Assembly (NCBI RefSeq): GCF_000338275.1 | Contig: NZ_ANMR01000013.1 | Span: 38,633-102,632, forward strand | Reading direction: 5' to 3' | Source: Staphylococcus xylosus NJ | GTDB lineage: Bacteria; Bacillota; Bacilli; Staphylococcales; Staphylococcaceae | DNA length: 64,000 nt | Part shown: in pieces, positions 39,501 to 49,849 of the stretch | Layout: the number at the start of each line of letters is the position of its first letter | Numbering within the stretch: position 1 is the stretch's first letter | Translations under genes and position numbers: made by a program | Notes under the pieces: generated by a model | Databases searched by the model: none | Told to the model about the DNA's origin: nothing | The model's input: the letters and a program-made list of their open reading frames with translations, nothing else

Positions 39501-40133
39501 TAAAAGATCAACGATTTCTTGATCAGTAGAGAAACCTAAAGCACGCAATAATACTGTTAATGGTAACTTTCTAGTTCTATCAATACGTACATATACAACA
39601 TCTTTAGCATCAGTTTCATATTCTAACCATGCACCACGGTTAGGAATAATTGTTGCGTCGAAGTTTGTACGGCCGTTTTTATCTAGTTTTTCATTGAAGT
39701 ATACGGATGGTGAACGAACTAATTGTGATACTATAACACGTTCAGCACCGTTAATTACGAATGTACCTGTATCTGTCATTAATGGGAAATCACCCATAAA
39801 CACTTCTTGTTCTTTTACTTCGCCAGTTTCTTTGATAATTAAACGCACTTTAACACGTAGAGGTGCAGAATACGTTGTATCACGGTTTTTTGATTCTTCT
39901 AAATCATATTTCGGTTCTCCGAGTCTATAATCTACAAACTCTAAAGATAGATTGCCTGTGAAATCTTCAATCGGTGAAATGTCTCTAAACATTTCTAATA
40001 AACCTTCTTCTAAGAACCAATCGTAAGACTTAGTTTGAATCTCAATTAAATTCGGTAATTCTAATACCTCTGAAATTCTCGCATAGTTTCTACGTTTACG
40101 ATGTCTTCCATATTGGACAAATTGACCTGCCAA
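36582..40133 (-). CDS. rpoB: RNA polymerase subunit beta
   Basis: 1183 residues, starting at TTG 40133 behind GAGGGGTG. The rifampicin region reads [20 protein letters not shown] followed by [10 protein letters not shown], with the key H and S residues unchanged, so no common rifampicin-resistance change is seen. [20 protein letters not shown] near the C-terminus is the usual beta/beta prime contact. The promoter at 40.3 kb overlaps the end of the upstream methyltransferase gene. Confidence 0.98.
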   Translation of the reverse strand: MAGQFVQYGRHRKRRNYARISEVLELPNLIEIQTKSYDWFLEEGLLEMFRDISPIEDFTGNLSLEFVDYRLGEPKYDLEESKNRDTTYSAPLRVKVRLIIKETGEVKEQEVFMGDFPLMTDTGTFVINGAERVIVSQLVRSPSVYFNEKLDKNGRTNFDATIIPNRGAWLEYETDAKDVVYVRIDRTRKLPLTVLLRALGFSTDQEIVDLLGENEYLRNTLEKDGTENTDQALLEIYERLRPGEPPTVENAKSLLYSRFFDPKRYDLASVGRYKANKKLHLKHRLFNQKLAEPIVNSETGEIVAEEGTVLDRRNLDEIMDVLESNANSEVFELEGTVIDEPVEIQSIKVYVPNDEEGRTTTVIGNAFPDSEVKCITPADIISSMSYFFNLLSGIGFTDDIDHLGNRRLRSVGELLQNQFRIGLSRMERVVRERMSIQDTDSVTPQQLINIRPVIASIKEFFGSSQLSQFMDQANPLAELTHKRRLSALGPGGLTRERAQMEVRDVHYSHYGRMCPIETPEGPNIGLINSLSSYARVNEFGFIETPYRKVDLETNSITEQIDYLTADEEDSYVVAQANSKLDENGRFLDDEVVCRFRGNNTVMAKEKMDYMDVSPKQVVSAATACIPFLENDDSNRALMGANMQRQAVPLMNPESPFVGTGMEHVAARDSGAAIVAKRKGRVEHVESNEILVRQLIEEDGQEYEGELDRYPLAKFKRSNTGTCYNQRPIVASGDVVTRGEILADGPSMELGEMALGRNVVVGFMTWDGYNYEDAVIMSERLVKDDVYTSIHIEEYESEARDTKLGPEEITRDIPNVSDSALKNLDDRGIVYVGAEVNDGDILVGKVTPKGVTELTAEERLLHAIFGEKAREVRDTSLRVPHGAGGIVLDVKVFNREEGDDTLSPGVNQLVRVYIVQKRKIHVGDKMCGRHGNKGVISKLVPEEDMPYLPDGTPIDIMLNPLGVPSRMNIGQVLELHLGMAAKNLGIHVASPVFDGASDEDVWSTIEEAGMARDGKTVLYDGRTGEPFDNRISVGVMYMLKLAHMVDDKLHARSTGPYSLVTQQPLGGKAQFGGQRFGEMEVWALEAYGAAYTLQEILTYKSDDTVGRVKTYESIVKGENITKPGVPESFRVLMKELQSLGLDVKIMDEHDNEIDMQDNEDDDVVERKVDLQQKDAPQSQKEVTD

Positions 40134-40306
40134 ACAGATTCACCCCTCAAAAATTGCGTGTTTACTTTTAGTAAATCAACAAATATAATTAGACAAAAAG
40201 AAAACGGTAGCATACTTATGACACCATTTTCTATTTCACCTTATATACATTGTTAATTTATACGTAAAAGTACACACTTATTGAACATAATTTTTTACAT
40301 TCTATT

Positions 40307-40335
40307 ATTATATCAGAATACAGCTAGTTAATCAA
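40307..40335 (-). promoter_or_regulatory. rpoBC promoter overlapping the rsmC-like stop codon
   Basis: TTGATT (40335-40330) and TATAAT (40312-40307) with a 17-base spacer on the minus strand. The TGA stop of the methyltransferase gene (40334-40332) is part of the -35 box. The leader to rpoB is about 170 bases. Confidence 0.7.
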
Positions 40336-40940
40336 CCTTTTACACTTCTTAAAATGTAATAGCCTTTGCTTTTTTCTAATACTTCAACGTTATCGAATGT
40401 GTCTTGCATTTTTTTCTTTGCAGATGGCATACCTTGCTTTTTTTGAATTACTACAAAAAGTTCACCATCAAGTTTTAATTTAACATAAGCTTCTTCCAAA
40501 ATGCGATGTACAACTTCTTTCCCCGCTCTAATCGGCGGATTAGTAAGTACAAAGTCATACGTGCCGTCTTCTACTTGTGATAAACCATCACTTTCTTTAA
40601 CCTCAACATTGTCTATACGGTTTCTTTTTTTATTTTTTCTTGATAAATTTAGCGCGCGTTGATTCACATCAACCATTGTCACTTCGTGGTGTGGGGAAAC
40701 TTTCGCAATCATTAAACCGATAGGGCCATAGCCACAACCAACATCTATGATATTTTTTGTAGGACCAGGGGGATATGTTTTCAAAAAAGTTTTCACTAGT
40801 AAATCAGATCCAAAATCTATTTTCCCTTTTGAAAATACACCAGCATCTGTTACAAGTTCTAAATCATGGTTATCGTAGGAGTACGTAAAAAGCGATTCTT
40901 CACTTTCTACTTCAGGATTTTCATCATAATAATGACTCAT
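40332..40940 (-). CDS. Class I SAM-dependent methyltransferase, RsmC-like
   Basis: 202-residue methyltransferase small domain (MTS) protein. SAM site DVGCGYGPIGL (61-71 approx.), motif NPPIRAG typical of N-methylation of guanine or adenine in rRNA, and the C-terminal KKQGMPSAKK-M segment. Bacterial relatives (YbxB, RsmC) modify G1207 of 16S rRNA; this activity is inferred. Regularly found between rplL and rpoB in Firmicutes. Confidence 0.85.
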   Translation of the reverse strand: MSHYYDENPEVESEESLFTYSYDNHDLELVTDAGVFSKGKIDFGSDLLVKTFLKTYPPGPTKNIIDVGCGYGPIGLMIAKVSPHHEVTMVDVNQRALNLSRKNKKRNRIDNVEVKESDGLSQVEDGTYDFVLTNPPIRAGKEVVHRILEEAYVKLKLDGELFVVIQKKQGMPSAKKKMQDTFDNVEVLEKSKGYYILRSVKG

Positions 40941-41056
40941 GACTACACCTCTTTTAATCTAATTCGTCTTAGATTAATAATATACCCAAATATTTTAAAT
41001 TTCGACTTCAAAGCCTTAATTTAAATATTGAAAATAGGCAATAGATAAAATAAGAT

Positions 41057-41086
41057 AAAACCCCGTTATAGTAATAACGGGGTTTT
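41057..41086 (-). terminator. Terminator of rplJL
   Basis: Perfect 13-base stem AAAACCCCGTTAT / ATAACGGGGTTTT with a four-base loop, followed by A/T-rich sequence on both strands. Located 120 bases after rplL, before the rsmC-like gene. Confidence 0.85.
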
Positions 41087-41207
41087 CATTTCTCAAAGAT
41101 TTCAGATAGTCTATGATACGCTTAATATTAACGTACCGAAGCAGTTAATGTATTAAGCTACAAGAACTATCTTCCATATATAATTATCAACTGTTATCCA
41201 GCAGAAA

Positions 41208-41576
41208 TTATTTTAATTCTACTGTAGCGCCAGCTTCTTCTAATGTTTCTTTAAGTTGTTCAGCTTCTTCTTTAGGTAAAGCTTCTTTAACTACTTTAGG
41301 AGCTCCGTCAACTAATTCTTTAGCATCTTTTAATCCTAAGCCAGTAGCTTCTTTAACAGCTTTAACGACTTTGATTTTTGATGATCCAGCTGAAGTTAAT
41401 TCAACATCGAAATCAGTTTTTTCAGCTTCAGCGTCTCCGCCACCAGCTGCGCCTGCTGCTGCTACTGGAGCTGCTGCAGTTACACCAAATTCTTCTTCAA
41501 TTGCTTTTACTAAGTCGTTTAATTCTAAAACTGACATTTCTTTAATCGCTTCAATGATTTGTTCTTGATTAGCCAT
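41208..41576 (-). CDS. rplL: 50S ribosomal protein L7/L12
   Basis: 122-residue stalk protein that recruits translation factors. N-terminal dimerisation segment (1-30), an alanine/glycine-rich hinge (about 34-50) and the C-terminal domain with [20 protein letters not shown]. Follows rplJ by 41 bases; 2-3 dimers bind the L10 C-terminus. Confidence 0.98.
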   Translation of the reverse strand: MANQEQIIEAIKEMSVLELNDLVKAIEEEFGVTAAAPVAAAGAAGGGDAEAEKTDFDVELTSAGSSKIKVVKAVKEATGLGLKDAKELVDGAPKVVKEALPKEEAEQLKETLEEAGATVELK

Positions 41577-41617
41577 TTTTAATATTCCTCCATTAATTTT
41601 AATTAGTTTATGCGCAA

Positions 41618-42127
41618 TTATTCAGCGCTTTCTTCTTTAGATTCTTTCTCTTCTCCAACAGCTTTGACCGCATAAGCGAAGTTGCGTACTGGAGCTTGTA
41701 ATACTGATAATAGCATAGAAACAAGACCGTCGTGTGATGGTAATGTACCAACAGTGTTAACTTCTTCTGCAGAAATAACGTTGCCTTCCATAACACCTGT
41801 TTTAATTTCTAATGCTTGATGTTCTTTTGCAAATCCTGCGATAACTTTTGCTGGAGCAACAACATCTTCTGTTGAAGTAGCAACTGCAGTAGGACCTACT
41901 AAGAATTCATCTAAACCGTCAATACCAGCTTTTTCTGCTGCACGGCGAACCATAGTGTTTTTGTAAACTTTGTACTCAACACCAGCTTCACGTAATTGTG
42001 AACGTAATTCAGTTACTTCAGCAACGCTTAGACCACGATAGTCAACGATAACTGTAGATACTGAGTTTTTAAGTTGTTCAGCAATAATATCAACTTCTTG
42101 TTTTTTTGCATCGATGATAGCAGACAT
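41618..42127 (-). CDS. rplJ: 50S ribosomal protein L10
   Basis: 169-residue stalk base protein. It starts [20 protein letters not shown] and has [15 protein letters not shown], the rRNA-binding part, then the C-terminal helix that binds L7/L12 and an acidic end. GGAGGTGT precedes the ATG. L10-L12 complexes are known to repress this operon by binding the leader just upstream. Confidence 0.97.
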   Translation of the reverse strand: MSAIIDAKKQEVDIIAEQLKNSVSTVIVDYRGLSVAEVTELRSQLREAGVEYKVYKNTMVRRAAEKAGIDGLDEFLVGPTAVATSTEDVVAPAKVIAGFAKEHQALEIKTGVMEGNVISAEEVNTVGTLPSHDGLVSMLLSVLQAPVRNFAYAVKAVGEEKESKEESAE

Positions 42128-42209
42128 TTAGACACCTCCATAGATTTTAGTTTGGTGCTTTTAATTTTGAAGTAATCATTAACGAACCATATTCGCTTGA
42201 CATTACTCA

Positions 42210-42300
42210 ATAAAAAAAGCACTTTCTACCCGTGGCAAAAAGTGCTTGAAAGATCTAAATTCTTCACGTTCAAGTCAATTTTAGCCTCGGTAGGATTTAA
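42210..42300 (-). promoter_or_regulatory. L10 leader of rplJL
   Basis: On the minus strand the leader contains CCTACCGAGGC, a hallmark of the L10-binding leader, then a hairpin AAGCACTTTTTGCC...AAAGTGC running into T7 (an attenuator). The L10(L12)4 complex binding here would reduce rplJL expression. Matches the Firmicutes L10 leader layout. Confidence 0.75.
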
Positions 42301-42439
42301 TTTTAAGTTATTAATAACTCCTACTGTCTTAGGTAAAATAATACATTAACCAATATAACTAAATTAATGTACTATGTCAATATTTTTTTAAAGGCTGAAA
42401 GCATAAACTTTCAGCCTAAATAACTTTTATTTTAATAGA

Positions 42440-43135
42440 TTAAAGTTTGATGCTTGAAGTATCAACTTTAACTCCAGGACCCATTGTTGTAGTTACAGCA
42501 ATAGATTTGAAGTACGTACCTTTAGCTGAAGCAGGTTTTGCTTTAGTTAATACGTCTTGTAAAGCTCTGAAGTTTTCAACAAGTTTGTCTGTATCAAATG
42601 ATGTTTTACCAATTGATGCGTGAACAATACCTGATTTCTCAGCACGGTACTCTACTTTACCAGCTTTGATTTCTTCAACTGCTTTTTTAACGTCCATAGT
42701 TACTGTTCCAGTTTTAGGGTTTGGCATTAAACCTTTAGGTCCTAATACACGACCAAGTTTACCAACTTCACCCATCATGTCTGGTGTAGCTACTACTACG
42801 TCAAAATCAAACCAACCTTGTTGGATTTTTTCTACATATTCGCCTTCGCCAACGAAATCTGCACCTGCTGCTTCTGCTTCAGCTGCTTTTTCTCCTTTAG
42901 CGAACACTAATACACGTTGTGATTTACCAGTACCGTTTGGTAGCACTACTGCTCCACGGATTTGTTGGTCATTTTTACGTGTATCAATACCTAAACGGAA
43001 TGCTACTTCAACTGATGCGTCAAAGTTAGCAATGTTTGTTTCTTTAGCTAGTTCAACAGCTTCTTGTACATCGTAATGTTTTAAGCGATCGATTTTGCTA
43101 GCTGCTTCTTGATATCTTTTGCTTTTTTTAGCCAT
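42440..43135 (-). CDS. rplA: 50S ribosomal protein L1
   Basis: 231 residues from ATG 43135 behind AAAGGAGG; a longer frame to 43180 includes that site. Starts [16 protein letters not shown] and contains [19 protein letters not shown], the L1 signature. It binds the L1 stalk of 23S rRNA and also controls its own operon. Separated from rplK by 228 bases. Confidence 0.97.
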   Translation of the reverse strand: MAKKSKRYQEAASKIDRLKHYDVQEAVELAKETNIANFDASVEVAFRLGIDTRKNDQQIRGAVVLPNGTGKSQRVLVFAKGEKAAEAEAAGADFVGEGEYVEKIQQGWFDFDVVVATPDMMGEVGKLGRVLGPKGLMPNPKTGTVTMDVKKAVEEIKAGKVEYRAEKSGIVHASIGKTSFDTDKLVENFRALQDVLTKAKPASAKGTYFKSIAVTTTMGPGVKVDTSSIKL

Positions 43136-43363
43136 TTCATGTTCCTCCTTTAGTGGTTTTAGCGGAATTTCCTCCCACATTTACTTGCTTTCACAAGTTA
43201 AGAGCAGATAACAGAGAGGTATAAATTATGTTTTATCTTAGAATTAAATTCCTTAATAAATGACATTTTCCCTCATATTACGACAATATTGAACGCTGTC
43301 ATCATGTTTGTCATTTCTGTCATCTGCTTCTATCGTCAATCTATATATTCATTAATGTTTTTA

Positions 43364-43786
43364 TTATTGAACTGTGATTCCCATACTACGAGCAGTACCT
43401 TCAATGATACGAACTGCCGCTTCTTCGTCTGAAGCGTTTAAATCTTGCATTTTTTGGTTCGCAATTTCACGTACTTGATCTTTAGTTACTGTAGCAACTT
43501 TGTTTTTATTAGGTTCGCCTGAACCTTTTTCAACGCCTGCTGCTTTTTTAAGTAATACTGGAGCCGGTGGTGTTTTTGTAATAAATGTAAATGAACGATC
43601 TTCATAAACACTGATTTCTACCGGGATGATTAAACCTGCGTCTTCTTGTGTACGTGCGTTGAATTCCTTACAGAATCCCATAATATTCACACCCGCTTGA
43701 CCTAATGCTGGACCAACTGGTGGTGCTGGATTTGCTTTCCCTGCAGGAATTTGTAATTTAACTACTTTTTCTACTTTTTTAGCCAC
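43364..43786 (-). CDS. rplK: 50S ribosomal protein L11
   Basis: 140 residues from GTG 43786, 8 bases after AAGGAGG; this gives the standard length, while the frame beginning at 43795 would include part of the ribosome site. The proline-rich [20 protein letters not shown]-terminal domain (thiostrepton site) and the rRNA-binding C-terminal domain ([12 protein letters not shown]) are intact. Confidence 0.97.
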   Translation of the reverse strand: MAKKVEKVVKLQIPAGKANPAPPVGPALGQAGVNIMGFCKEFNARTQEDAGLIIPVEISVYEDRSFTFITKTPPAPVLLKKAAGVEKGSGEPNKNKVATVTKDQVREIANQKMQDLNASDEEAAVRIIEGTARSMGITVQ

Positions 43787-43892
43787 GATGTGCACCTCCT
43801 TGATATCGTGATGTGGTCACAGGACTGAGTTTTGTCCTCCCACTCTTCTACATTTCGTGACGAAATGAACGCTCTATGAGCGCGACCACAGT

Positions 43893-43922
43893 ATTATAAC
43901 ATTAATTCATTACGTAAAGCAA
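43893..43922 (-). promoter_or_regulatory. rplKA promoter
   Basis: TTGCTT (43922-43917), 18 bases, TATAAT (43898-43893) on the minus strand, about 110 bases before rplK. It explains why rplKA is separable from nusG. Confidence 0.6.
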
Positions 43923-43945
43923 TGGTAAAATGTAAGTTTTTTTAT

Positions 43946-44049
43946 AGAACCCCTTATCATTTTAATGATTAGGGGTTCTTAATGCATGAGCCTCGCTCAG
44001 GCGTTCCTCTAATTTTATCATTTTAATGATTAGGGGTTCTTAATGCATG
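43946..44049. repeat. Hairpin repeat with duplicated 34-bp half
   Basis: AGAACCCCT (43946-43954) pairs with AGGGGTTCT (43971-43979), with ATCAT/ATGAT inside: a terminator-like hairpin after nusG. The 34 bases 43955-43988 recur exactly at 44016-44049, 61 bases on. Between them is ATGAGCCTCGCTCAGGCGTT then CCTCT, the same motif type as in the 23.8-kb repeats. Confidence 0.85.
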
Positions 44050-44117
44050 CAAAGCAATACTTCTTGTTTTAGCAAATCTAGCATTACTTATATAAATGCT
44101 ATAACACATATATACCT

Positions 44118-44666
44118 TTATAATTTCTCTACTTGATCAAATTCCACTTCTACTGGCGTTTCTCTACCAAACATGTCTACAAGAACAGTGAGTTTGAATT
44201 TATCGGTTTCAATTTCTTGAATTTCTCCAACTTGGTTAGCAAACGGACCTGATTTAATTCTCACTTGCTCACCTAATTCAACTTGGACATCAATTGTTTT
44301 CTCTTTCATGCCCATTTGTTTAAGAATGAAACGTGCTTCTTCTGGAAGTAATGGATTAGGTTTTGATCCAGCACCAGCTGAACCAACAAATCCTGTTACA
44401 CCAGGTGTATTTCTTACTATATACCATGATTCATCAGTCATAATTAATTCGACTAACACATAACCAGGGAAAGTTTTTTTACTTAATGTTTTGGCTTTAC
44501 CATCTTTAACTTGTGTCTCTTCTTCTTCTGGTATAACAACTCTGAATATTTTTTCAGTCATATTCATAGATTCAACACGTTTTTCTAAATTCTTTTTAAC
44601 TTTATTCTCATAACCAGAATAAGTATGCACAGCATACCAACGCTTAGCGCCAACTTCTTCAGACAT
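44118..44666 (-). CDS. nusG: Transcription termination/antitermination factor NusG
   Basis: 182-residue elongation factor binding RNA polymerase. NGN domain (about 9-118) with WYAVHTYSGYENKVK and FPGYVLVE, and a KOW domain (about 127-180) with GEQVRIKSGPFANQVGEI. Follows secE by 14 bases, as in most bacteria. Confidence 0.97.
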   Translation of the reverse strand: MSEEVGAKRWYAVHTYSGYENKVKKNLEKRVESMNMTEKIFRVVIPEEEETQVKDGKAKTLSKKTFPGYVLVELIMTDESWYIVRNTPGVTGFVGSAGAGSKPNPLLPEEARFILKQMGMKEKTIDVQVELGEQVRIKSGPFANQVGEIQEIETDKFKLTVLVDMFGRETPVEVEFDQVEKL

Positions 44667-44680
44667 GTCGTCACTCCTAT

Positions 44681-44860
44681 CTATTTAATTAATTCTATAA
44701 TTCTACCAATTCCTAAGTCTAAGGCATAGAAGAACACTAAGAAAAATACTACTGTAGCTACAACAATGACTGTGTATTTAAATAATTCTTCTTTCGTTGG
44801 CCAACTTGTCTTTTCCATTTCTGACTTTACGCCTTGGAAGAAATTTTCTTTTTTAGCCAT
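44681..44860 (-). CDS. secE: Preprotein translocase subunit SecE
   Basis: 59-residue membrane subunit of SecYEG. The translation reads [20 protein letters not shown] then [10 protein letters not shown], which is the conserved amphipathic helix, and a single membrane helix [20 protein letters not shown]. Read by hand on the minus strand: ATG 44860 to TAG 44681, with GGAGGT upstream. Lies between rpmG and nusG, the standard order. Confidence 0.95.
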   Translation of the reverse strand: MAKKENFFQGVKSEMEKTSWPTKEELFKYTVIVVATVVFFLVFFYALDLGIGRIIELIK

Positions 44861-44997
44861 TTATAAGACCTCCGTATATTTCGTTATTCGTTATTCCTTA
44901 TTTGCTTATTCCATACAACAAATCAAGCAAATACAATACTCTCAACTTAAATGGAAGGGCATATTTACTCAATCGTGAACTTTCATATGTCGTTATA

Positions 44998-45141
44998 TTA
45001 TTTTGATTCCTTGTGCATCGTATGTGCATTACATCTCGAACAAAACTTTTTCAATTCTAATCTAGATGCAAGATTGCTTTGTTTGGGAACGTTATAATTT
45101 CTACTACCACATACTTCGCAAGTTAATGGCACTTTTTTCAT
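44998..45141 (-). CDS. rpmG: 50S ribosomal protein L33 (zinc-binding form)
   Basis: 47-residue protein, ATG 45141 to TAA 44998: begins [20 protein letters not shown] and ends HKESK. CEVC and CSRC give the four-cysteine zinc ribbon of the C+ form. A GGGGAAGT site precedes it. Position before secE-nusG is usual in Firmicutes. A paralogue without cysteines probably exists elsewhere for zinc shortage. Confidence 0.93.
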   Translation of the reverse strand: MKKVPLTCEVCGSRNYNVPKQSNLASRLELKKFCSRCNAHTMHKESK

Positions 45142-45254
45142 TAGACTTCCCCTTACTCATTATAATACCAATCTACTATACATAACATCTAAGTCAATTG
45201 TCAATCGTCAATCGCGTACCAATTCACGCCATACAACCCTTTGAATAGCGCTAA

Positions 45255-45733
45255 TTAATAATCATCTAGAAGGTATCTTAATTTTATTTTACAACGATGT
45301 ATCGCGTTGTAAACTACTTTCTTCGATACATTTAATAATTCTGCAATTTCTTTTGGCTTATAATCTTTCAATAAGTAAATGACAACCACTTGTTCCAACT
45401 TAGTTAAGTTTAACACACATCGAATGTTTGCCTTTCATAACCATAGAACTTCTTACGAATATAGTCATTTTTTACATTTTTAATAACACGATTCACATAA
45501 TGTTCAATTGGTATAGCACTTTTAAAGTCAAAATGTCTAAACGCTTGAAAAAGTTTTATCAGCACCTCTTGGCACAAATCTTCTTGATCATTTGGATGAA
45601 TAGAAAAATGTTTTAACCTTTTATGTATTAAAGGTATAAGTGCTGTAAATATTTTAGGTAAATCATGCTTTTCAAAAATATTTAGTTCTGCGTTTTTTGA
45701 GGCTGTGAATTCATGATTGTTTGGTTCTAACAT
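45255..45733 (-). pseudogene. sigH: Alternative sigma factor SigH, split by a frameshift in a (TG)3 run
   Basis: The first frame (45733-45410) gives 107 residues with sigma region 2 (DLCQEVLIKLFQAFRHFD) and ends RQTFDVC-stop. Region 4 continues in another frame from about 45412 to TAA 45257-45255: LTKLEQVVVIYLLKDYKPKE then IAELLNVSKKVVYNAIHRC, a helix-turn-helix. Removal of one TG from the TGTGTG at 45419-45414 joins both into a 158-residue SigH. SigH controls competence and some prophage genes in S. aureus. Either decay, phase variation, programmed shift or a sequencing error. Ribosome site AGGAAG precedes the ATG. Confidence 0.75.
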
Positions 45734-45805
45734 AGTAGCTTCCTTTCTTCAAAAGTAAAGATAGGATACAGCGACTATGCTCCAAAAATCAAGTGGACAA
45801 TAATT

Positions 45806-46330
45806 TTATTGATGATTGTCTCCACGTCTAAGTTTTTCAAATTCTTCTAAAATCTCATTTGAAAGTTCTATCCTAGTTCGTGGTTTTTGTTCATTAAAGC
45901 CATCTAATTTTTTAGATACAGACACTTCATTTTCTCTTAAGTCTCTCCACATCTCTCTTGAAGACACACGATATGCTCCAGCGCCAAATATCGCATGTTG
46001 CTCACTCATATCACTCGTAACAACTGTAATGTGTCTAGTATGTTTGTCATACAAATCATACACATAGCGTTCAATATAGCTATCTGCCGTTTCTTTTTCT
46101 TTTGTGAATATCGTTTTAACGCCGTGATACATATATTCAGAATGGGCACCCGATTGCTCATAAGCATCAAAAACACAGACGACTTCATCTGCAATCACTG
46201 CGTTATAGTTTGCTATCGCTATAAGTAATTGTTCACGTGCCTCCTCAAGATTATCTTGCGCAATGCGGCTCAATTCCTGAGAATAACCAATCATATTATA
46301 TCCATCAATGATTAAGTACCTATCCTTCAT
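45806..46330 (-). CDS. rae1: NYN-domain ribosome-dependent endoribonuclease (Rae1/YacP)
   Basis: 174-residue NYN (PIN-like) nuclease. The acidic start [11 protein letters not shown] (5-15), [10 protein letters not shown] (52-61) and [10 protein letters not shown] with [10 protein letters not shown] form the metal site. B. subtilis Rae1 cleaves mRNA at the ribosomal A site; that activity is inferred by homology. It overlaps rlmB by 4 bases. Confidence 0.87.
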   Translation of the reverse strand: MKDRYLIIDGYNMIGYSQELSRIAQDNLEEAREQLLIAIANYNAVIADEVVCVFDAYEQSGAHSEYMYHGVKTIFTKEKETADSYIERYVYDLYDKHTRHITVVTSDMSEQHAIFGAGAYRVSSREMWRDLRENEVSVSKKLDGFNEQKPRTRIELSNEILEEFEKLRRGDNHQ

Positions 46331-47076
46331 ACCTTATCTCCAATGTTGTTACGTTTACGAAATACCTCGTACATCATTAAACTTGCCGCTACTGAGGCAT
46401 TTAAGCTATTTACATGTCCAACCATCGGAATGTTAATGTAAAAATCACATTTATCTTTAACTAAACGACTCATACCTTGGCCTTCACTACCAATAACGAT
46501 TGCTAACGGCATTGCTACATCCATTTCTCTATAGTCTGTAGAATTATCCGCTTCTGTACCTACGACCCAATAGCCATTGTCTTTTAATGTTTCAATTGTA
46601 TTAGCTAAATTTGTCACTCGCATAACTGGTATATGCTGAATGGCACCAGTAGATGCTTTAGCGACAGTTTGCGTTAACGCTACTGAACGTCTCTTAGGTA
46701 TGATGACACCATCAACACCTGATGCATCTGCCGTTCTCAAGATAGAACCTAAATTATGTGGGTCCTCTAAACCGTCTAATATTAATACCGTAGATAGCTT
46801 ATCTTGAGTTTTTTGCTTTTCTAAAAACGCATCAAAATCTGCATATTCATATGGTGCGATATAAGCCGCTATCCCTTGGTGAGGAGAATCAGATAATCCA
46901 TCTATTTTCGATTTCGGTACTGATTGAACTATGATTTTTCTACTATTTGCTTTTTTTAAAATTTCATTGATTTGGCCTTTTTTGATAGTATCTTGAATTA
47001 AAATTTTATTAATTGTATGGCCTGAAACGATTGCTTCTTTTACAGCATGTCGCCCAACGATTACGATCTCTTCCAT
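46327..47076 (-). CDS. rlmB: 23S rRNA (guanosine-2'-O)-methyltransferase RlmB
   Basis: 249-residue SPOUT-class enzyme methylating G2251 in the P-site loop. N-terminal L30e-like substrate domain, then [45 protein letters not shown] and [19 protein letters not shown], which form the SAM knot. Lies between rae1 and mrnC, with 7 bases to the latter. Confidence 0.94.
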   Translation of the reverse strand: MEEIVIVGRHAVKEAIVSGHTINKILIQDTIKKGQINEILKKANSRKIIVQSVPKSKIDGLSDSPHQGIAAYIAPYEYADFDAFLEKQKTQDKLSTVLILDGLEDPHNLGSILRTADASGVDGVIIPKRRSVALTQTVAKASTGAIQHIPVMRVTNLANTIETLKDNGYWVVGTEADNSTDYREMDVAMPLAIVIGSEGQGMSRLVKDKCDFYINIPMVGHVNSLNASVAASLMMYEVFRKRNNIGDKV

Positions 47077-47083
47077 ATTATCA

Positions 47084-47479
47084 CTACCTTTCGTTTACAT
47101 TTTGTACGACTCTTTCCAATAAAGCCGTCAAACGCTCTTGTTCTTTTTCTAAATATAAATAGCCAATGACTGCTTCTAAGCCCGAACTTTTTCTATATGT
47201 TTGTATATCTGTATTTTTAGCTTTGGTATAACTTTTAGCGTTTCTGCCTCGACGAACAATATCTAATTCATCTTCAGTAAACCAATTATTTTCCATTAAA
47301 AATTCAAGCGTTTGAGCCTGACTTTTAGCAGAGACATAACGTTTTGCTTCTTGATGCAATCGATTAGGTTTTGCTTTTAATTTTAGTACGATATATTCCC
47401 TTACGTGTTGATCTAAAACTGCATCACCCATGTAGGCAAGTGTTAGTGGATTTAATAGTTTATTATCAATATTAGCCAC
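47084..47479 (-). CDS. mrnC: Mini-ribonuclease III (MrnC)
   Basis: 131-residue RNase III catalytic domain without dsRNA-binding domain, needed for 23S rRNA maturation. [18 protein letters not shown] (14-31 approx.) and the C-terminal [12 protein letters not shown] carry the acidic metal ligands. Overlaps cysS by 8 bases. Confidence 0.93.
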   Translation of the reverse strand: MANIDNKLLNPLTLAYMGDAVLDQHVREYIVLKLKAKPNRLHQEAKRYVSAKSQAQTLEFLMENNWFTEDELDIVRRGRNAKSYTKAKNTDIQTYRKSSGLEAVIGYLYLEKEQERLTALLERVVQNVNER

Positions 47480-48872
47480 GTTTAAATCTCACACCCTGAG
47501 CCGTGTCTTCTAGTATAATGTTTTGTGCTTTTAATTGATCTCGAATTTCATCAGCACGTGCAAAGTCTTTTTCTTTACGAGCATTGTTTCGTTCTTCAAT
47601 TAAAGCTTCAACTTGCTCATCTAACAATTCGTCACTTGCCTTATCTTTTAGTGGAATGCCAAGCACGTCGCTAAATATTTGGTACACTTCTTTAAAATGC
47701 GCTAAGACTTTTATCGAAGTAGTGTTTTCTAACACATATTTGTTAGCTAATTTCGCTAAATCATACCATGCTGTAATCGCATTTGCAGTATTAAAGTCAT
47801 CGTTCATCACAGTTTCAAATTGCTTTAAAATATTGTCAATTTCAGTAATGTAAGCAGATTGATCTTCCACATCTGTTGCAATTGCTTCACGTTCTTCAAT
47901 AGCTTGATAACTATTACGCACACGTTCCAAGCCACTTTTCGCAGCTTCTACAAGTTCCATATTATAATTAATAGGACTTCTATAATGCACACTAATCATG
48001 AAAAAGCGTAGAACGTCTGGGTCAATTTGTTTAATAATGTCATGCACTAATACAAAATTACCTAACGACTTACTCATCTTTTCATTATCTATATTAATGA
48101 ATCCGTTATGCATCCAATAATTAGCGAAAGGTGCATGGTTATGTGCTTCTGACTGCGCAATTTCATTTTCGTGGTGAGGGAATTGTAAATCCGTTCCGCC
48201 TGCGTGGATATCAATTGTCGCACCTAGTTCATGATATGCCATAACTGAACATTCGATGTGCCAGCCTGGTCTACCTTCTCCAAACGGGCTGTCCCAGCTG
48301 ATTTCACCTGGTTTAGCCTTTTTCCATAATGTGAAATCTAACGCATCTTCTTTCTGTTCACCTTGTTCAATACGTGCACCCACTTTTAGGTCATTAAGTG
48401 ACTGATGACTTAATTTGCCGTAATCTTCAAATTTCCGCGTTCTAAAGTAAACATCGCCAGCGCTTTCATATGCATTGCCTTCATCTACAAGTTCTTTTAT
48501 AAACTTGATTATTTCGTCCATGTGATTCATTACACGTGGATTTGATGTCGCTTTTTTTACATTTAAAGCACCTACATCTTCATAAAACGCTTTGATGTAA
48601 CGATCCGCGATCGTTTCAACTGATTCATCTAGCTCCTTAGAACGCTTGATTAACTTGTCATCCACATCAGTGAAGTTAGATACATAAATGACTTCATAGC
48701 CTTGATATTCAAAATATCTTCTTACTACGTCATAGTTTATTGCTGGTCTTGCATTACCAATATGGATGTAATTATACACTGTCGGTCCACAAACATATAT
48801 TTTCACTTTACCTGGTTCAATAGGCTCGAACGTCTCTTTTTGACGTGTTAATGTATTATATAATGTAATCAT
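47472..48872 (-). CDS. cysS: Cysteinyl-tRNA synthetase
   Basis: 466 residues from ATG 48872, with GGAGAG 7 bases before; a longer frame to 48902 is less likely. HIGNAR (HIGH motif), KMSKSLGN (KMSKS) and the zinc ligands in CGPTVYNY and [14 protein letters not shown] are intact. The start lies 17 bases inside cysE, so both depend on the cysteine T-box upstream. Confidence 0.97.
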   Translation of the reverse strand: MITLYNTLTRQKETFEPIEPGKVKIYVCGPTVYNYIHIGNARPAINYDVVRRYFEYQGYEVIYVSNFTDVDDKLIKRSKELDESVETIADRYIKAFYEDVGALNVKKATSNPRVMNHMDEIIKFIKELVDEGNAYESAGDVYFRTRKFEDYGKLSHQSLNDLKVGARIEQGEQKEDALDFTLWKKAKPGEISWDSPFGEGRPGWHIECSVMAYHELGATIDIHAGGTDLQFPHHENEIAQSEAHNHAPFANYWMHNGFINIDNEKMSKSLGNFVLVHDIIKQIDPDVLRFFMISVHYRSPINYNMELVEAAKSGLERVRNSYQAIEEREAIATDVEDQSAYITEIDNILKQFETVMNDDFNTANAITAWYDLAKLANKYVLENTTSIKVLAHFKEVYQIFSDVLGIPLKDKASDELLDEQVEALIEERNNARKEKDFARADEIRDQLKAQNIILEDTAQGVRFKRG

Positions 48873-49506
48873 CTTGAATCTCTCCATTTCTTGTTTTCTC
48901 AAGTTGTTTTTCTAATTCTTTTAATTGCTCGTAAATTGGGTCCGGTAAATTACGGTGGTCAAACGTTTTCCCGATACGTCTGCCATCTTGTTTCACGATA
49001 TGTCCTGGTATACCTACTACAGTTGAATAACTTGGCACTGAATTTAATACTACTGAATTAGCCCCAATATTCACGTTAGCATTAATTGTTATATTACCAA
49101 GCACTTTTGCGCCTGCAGCAATTAATACATTATCACCGATATCTGGGTGGCGTTTCCCTTTCTCTTTACCAGTTCCACCTAAAGTAACTCCTTGATAAAT
49201 CGTTACATTATCACCAATACGACATGTCTCTCCAATGACTACACCCATACCGTGATCAATAAACAAACGTCTACCGATTTGGGCACCTGGATGTATCTCA
49301 ATACCTGTAAAAAAACGTGTAACTTGAGAAATAAGCCTAGCCAAAACATACTTTTTCTTTTTATACAGTTCATGTGCAATCAAATGGCTCCAAACCGCAT
49401 GTACACCTGCATAAGATGTAATAACTTCTAACGTAGTACGCGCAGCTGGGTCTTGTTCAAACACCATATTCACATCATCTTTAATTCTTCTTAAAAATTT
49501 AAACAA
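48856..49506 (-). CDS. cysE: Serine O-acetyltransferase
   Basis: 216-residue first enzyme of cysteine synthesis: acetyl-CoA + L-serine to O-acetylserine. The N-terminal helices end near [12 protein letters not shown]; then the left-handed beta-helix with [30 protein letters not shown], including the catalytic H of DHG. Starts at TTG 49506 after AAGGAGGT. Controlled by the Cys T-box leader. Confidence 0.95.
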   Translation of the reverse strand: MFKFLRRIKDDVNMVFEQDPAARTTLEVITSYAGVHAVWSHLIAHELYKKKKYVLARLISQVTRFFTGIEIHPGAQIGRRLFIDHGMGVVIGETCRIGDNVTIYQGVTLGGTGKEKGKRHPDIGDNVLIAAGAKVLGNITINANVNIGANSVVLNSVPSYSTVVGIPGHIVKQDGRRIGKTFDHRNLPDPIYEQLKELEKQLEKTRNGEIQDDYII

Positions 49507-49523
49507 GGTTGCTACCTCCTTAT

Positions 49524-49771
49524 AAAAAAAGCACCCCTAACTAAAATTGTTAGAGGCGCTTTTGCTTTAGCACGGTTCCACTCTTATTTTAAACACAGCC
49601 ACTTGTTTAAATGCATTCGCAATGATCCAAACTAAAACGACTTTTGTTTACTCTTTAAAGTTTATTTAATTCATTTGCACAAAGGTGCATTCCGTAATTT
49701 CAGTGATGTGCTTGCAGCTACCGCACACTCTCTATACACTTCCATCACATACTAATCCTTTGCCATTTTCA
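49524..49771 (-). promoter_or_regulatory. T-box leader with cysteine specifier, upstream of cysE-cysS
   Basis: On the minus strand the leader has a Stem I with the AGTA loop and a GCGGTAGCTGCAAGC distal part, the specifier loop GAATGCACC with TGC (Cys) at 49689-49687, and the T-box AGAGTGGAACCGTG at 49584-49571. The terminator is GCGCCTCTAAC / GTTAGGGGTGC followed by T7. Uncharged tRNA-Cys should bind and allow read-through into cysE, cysS and mrnC. The gap between gltX and cysE holds nothing else. Confidence 0.9.
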
Positions 49772-49777
49772 ATGTTA

Positions 49778-49806
49778 ATCATAGGTTGTTTGATGTAATT
49801 TTTCAA
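49778..49806 (-). promoter_or_regulatory. Promoter of the T-box-cysE-cysS operon
   Basis: TTGAAA (49806-49801), 17 bases, TATGAT (49783-49778) on the minus strand. It places the transcript start about 5-7 bases before the T-box leader. Confidence 0.75.
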
Positions 49807-49849
49807 GTATTATCAATTTAACACAATCTTTACATGCTACAACTTTACT

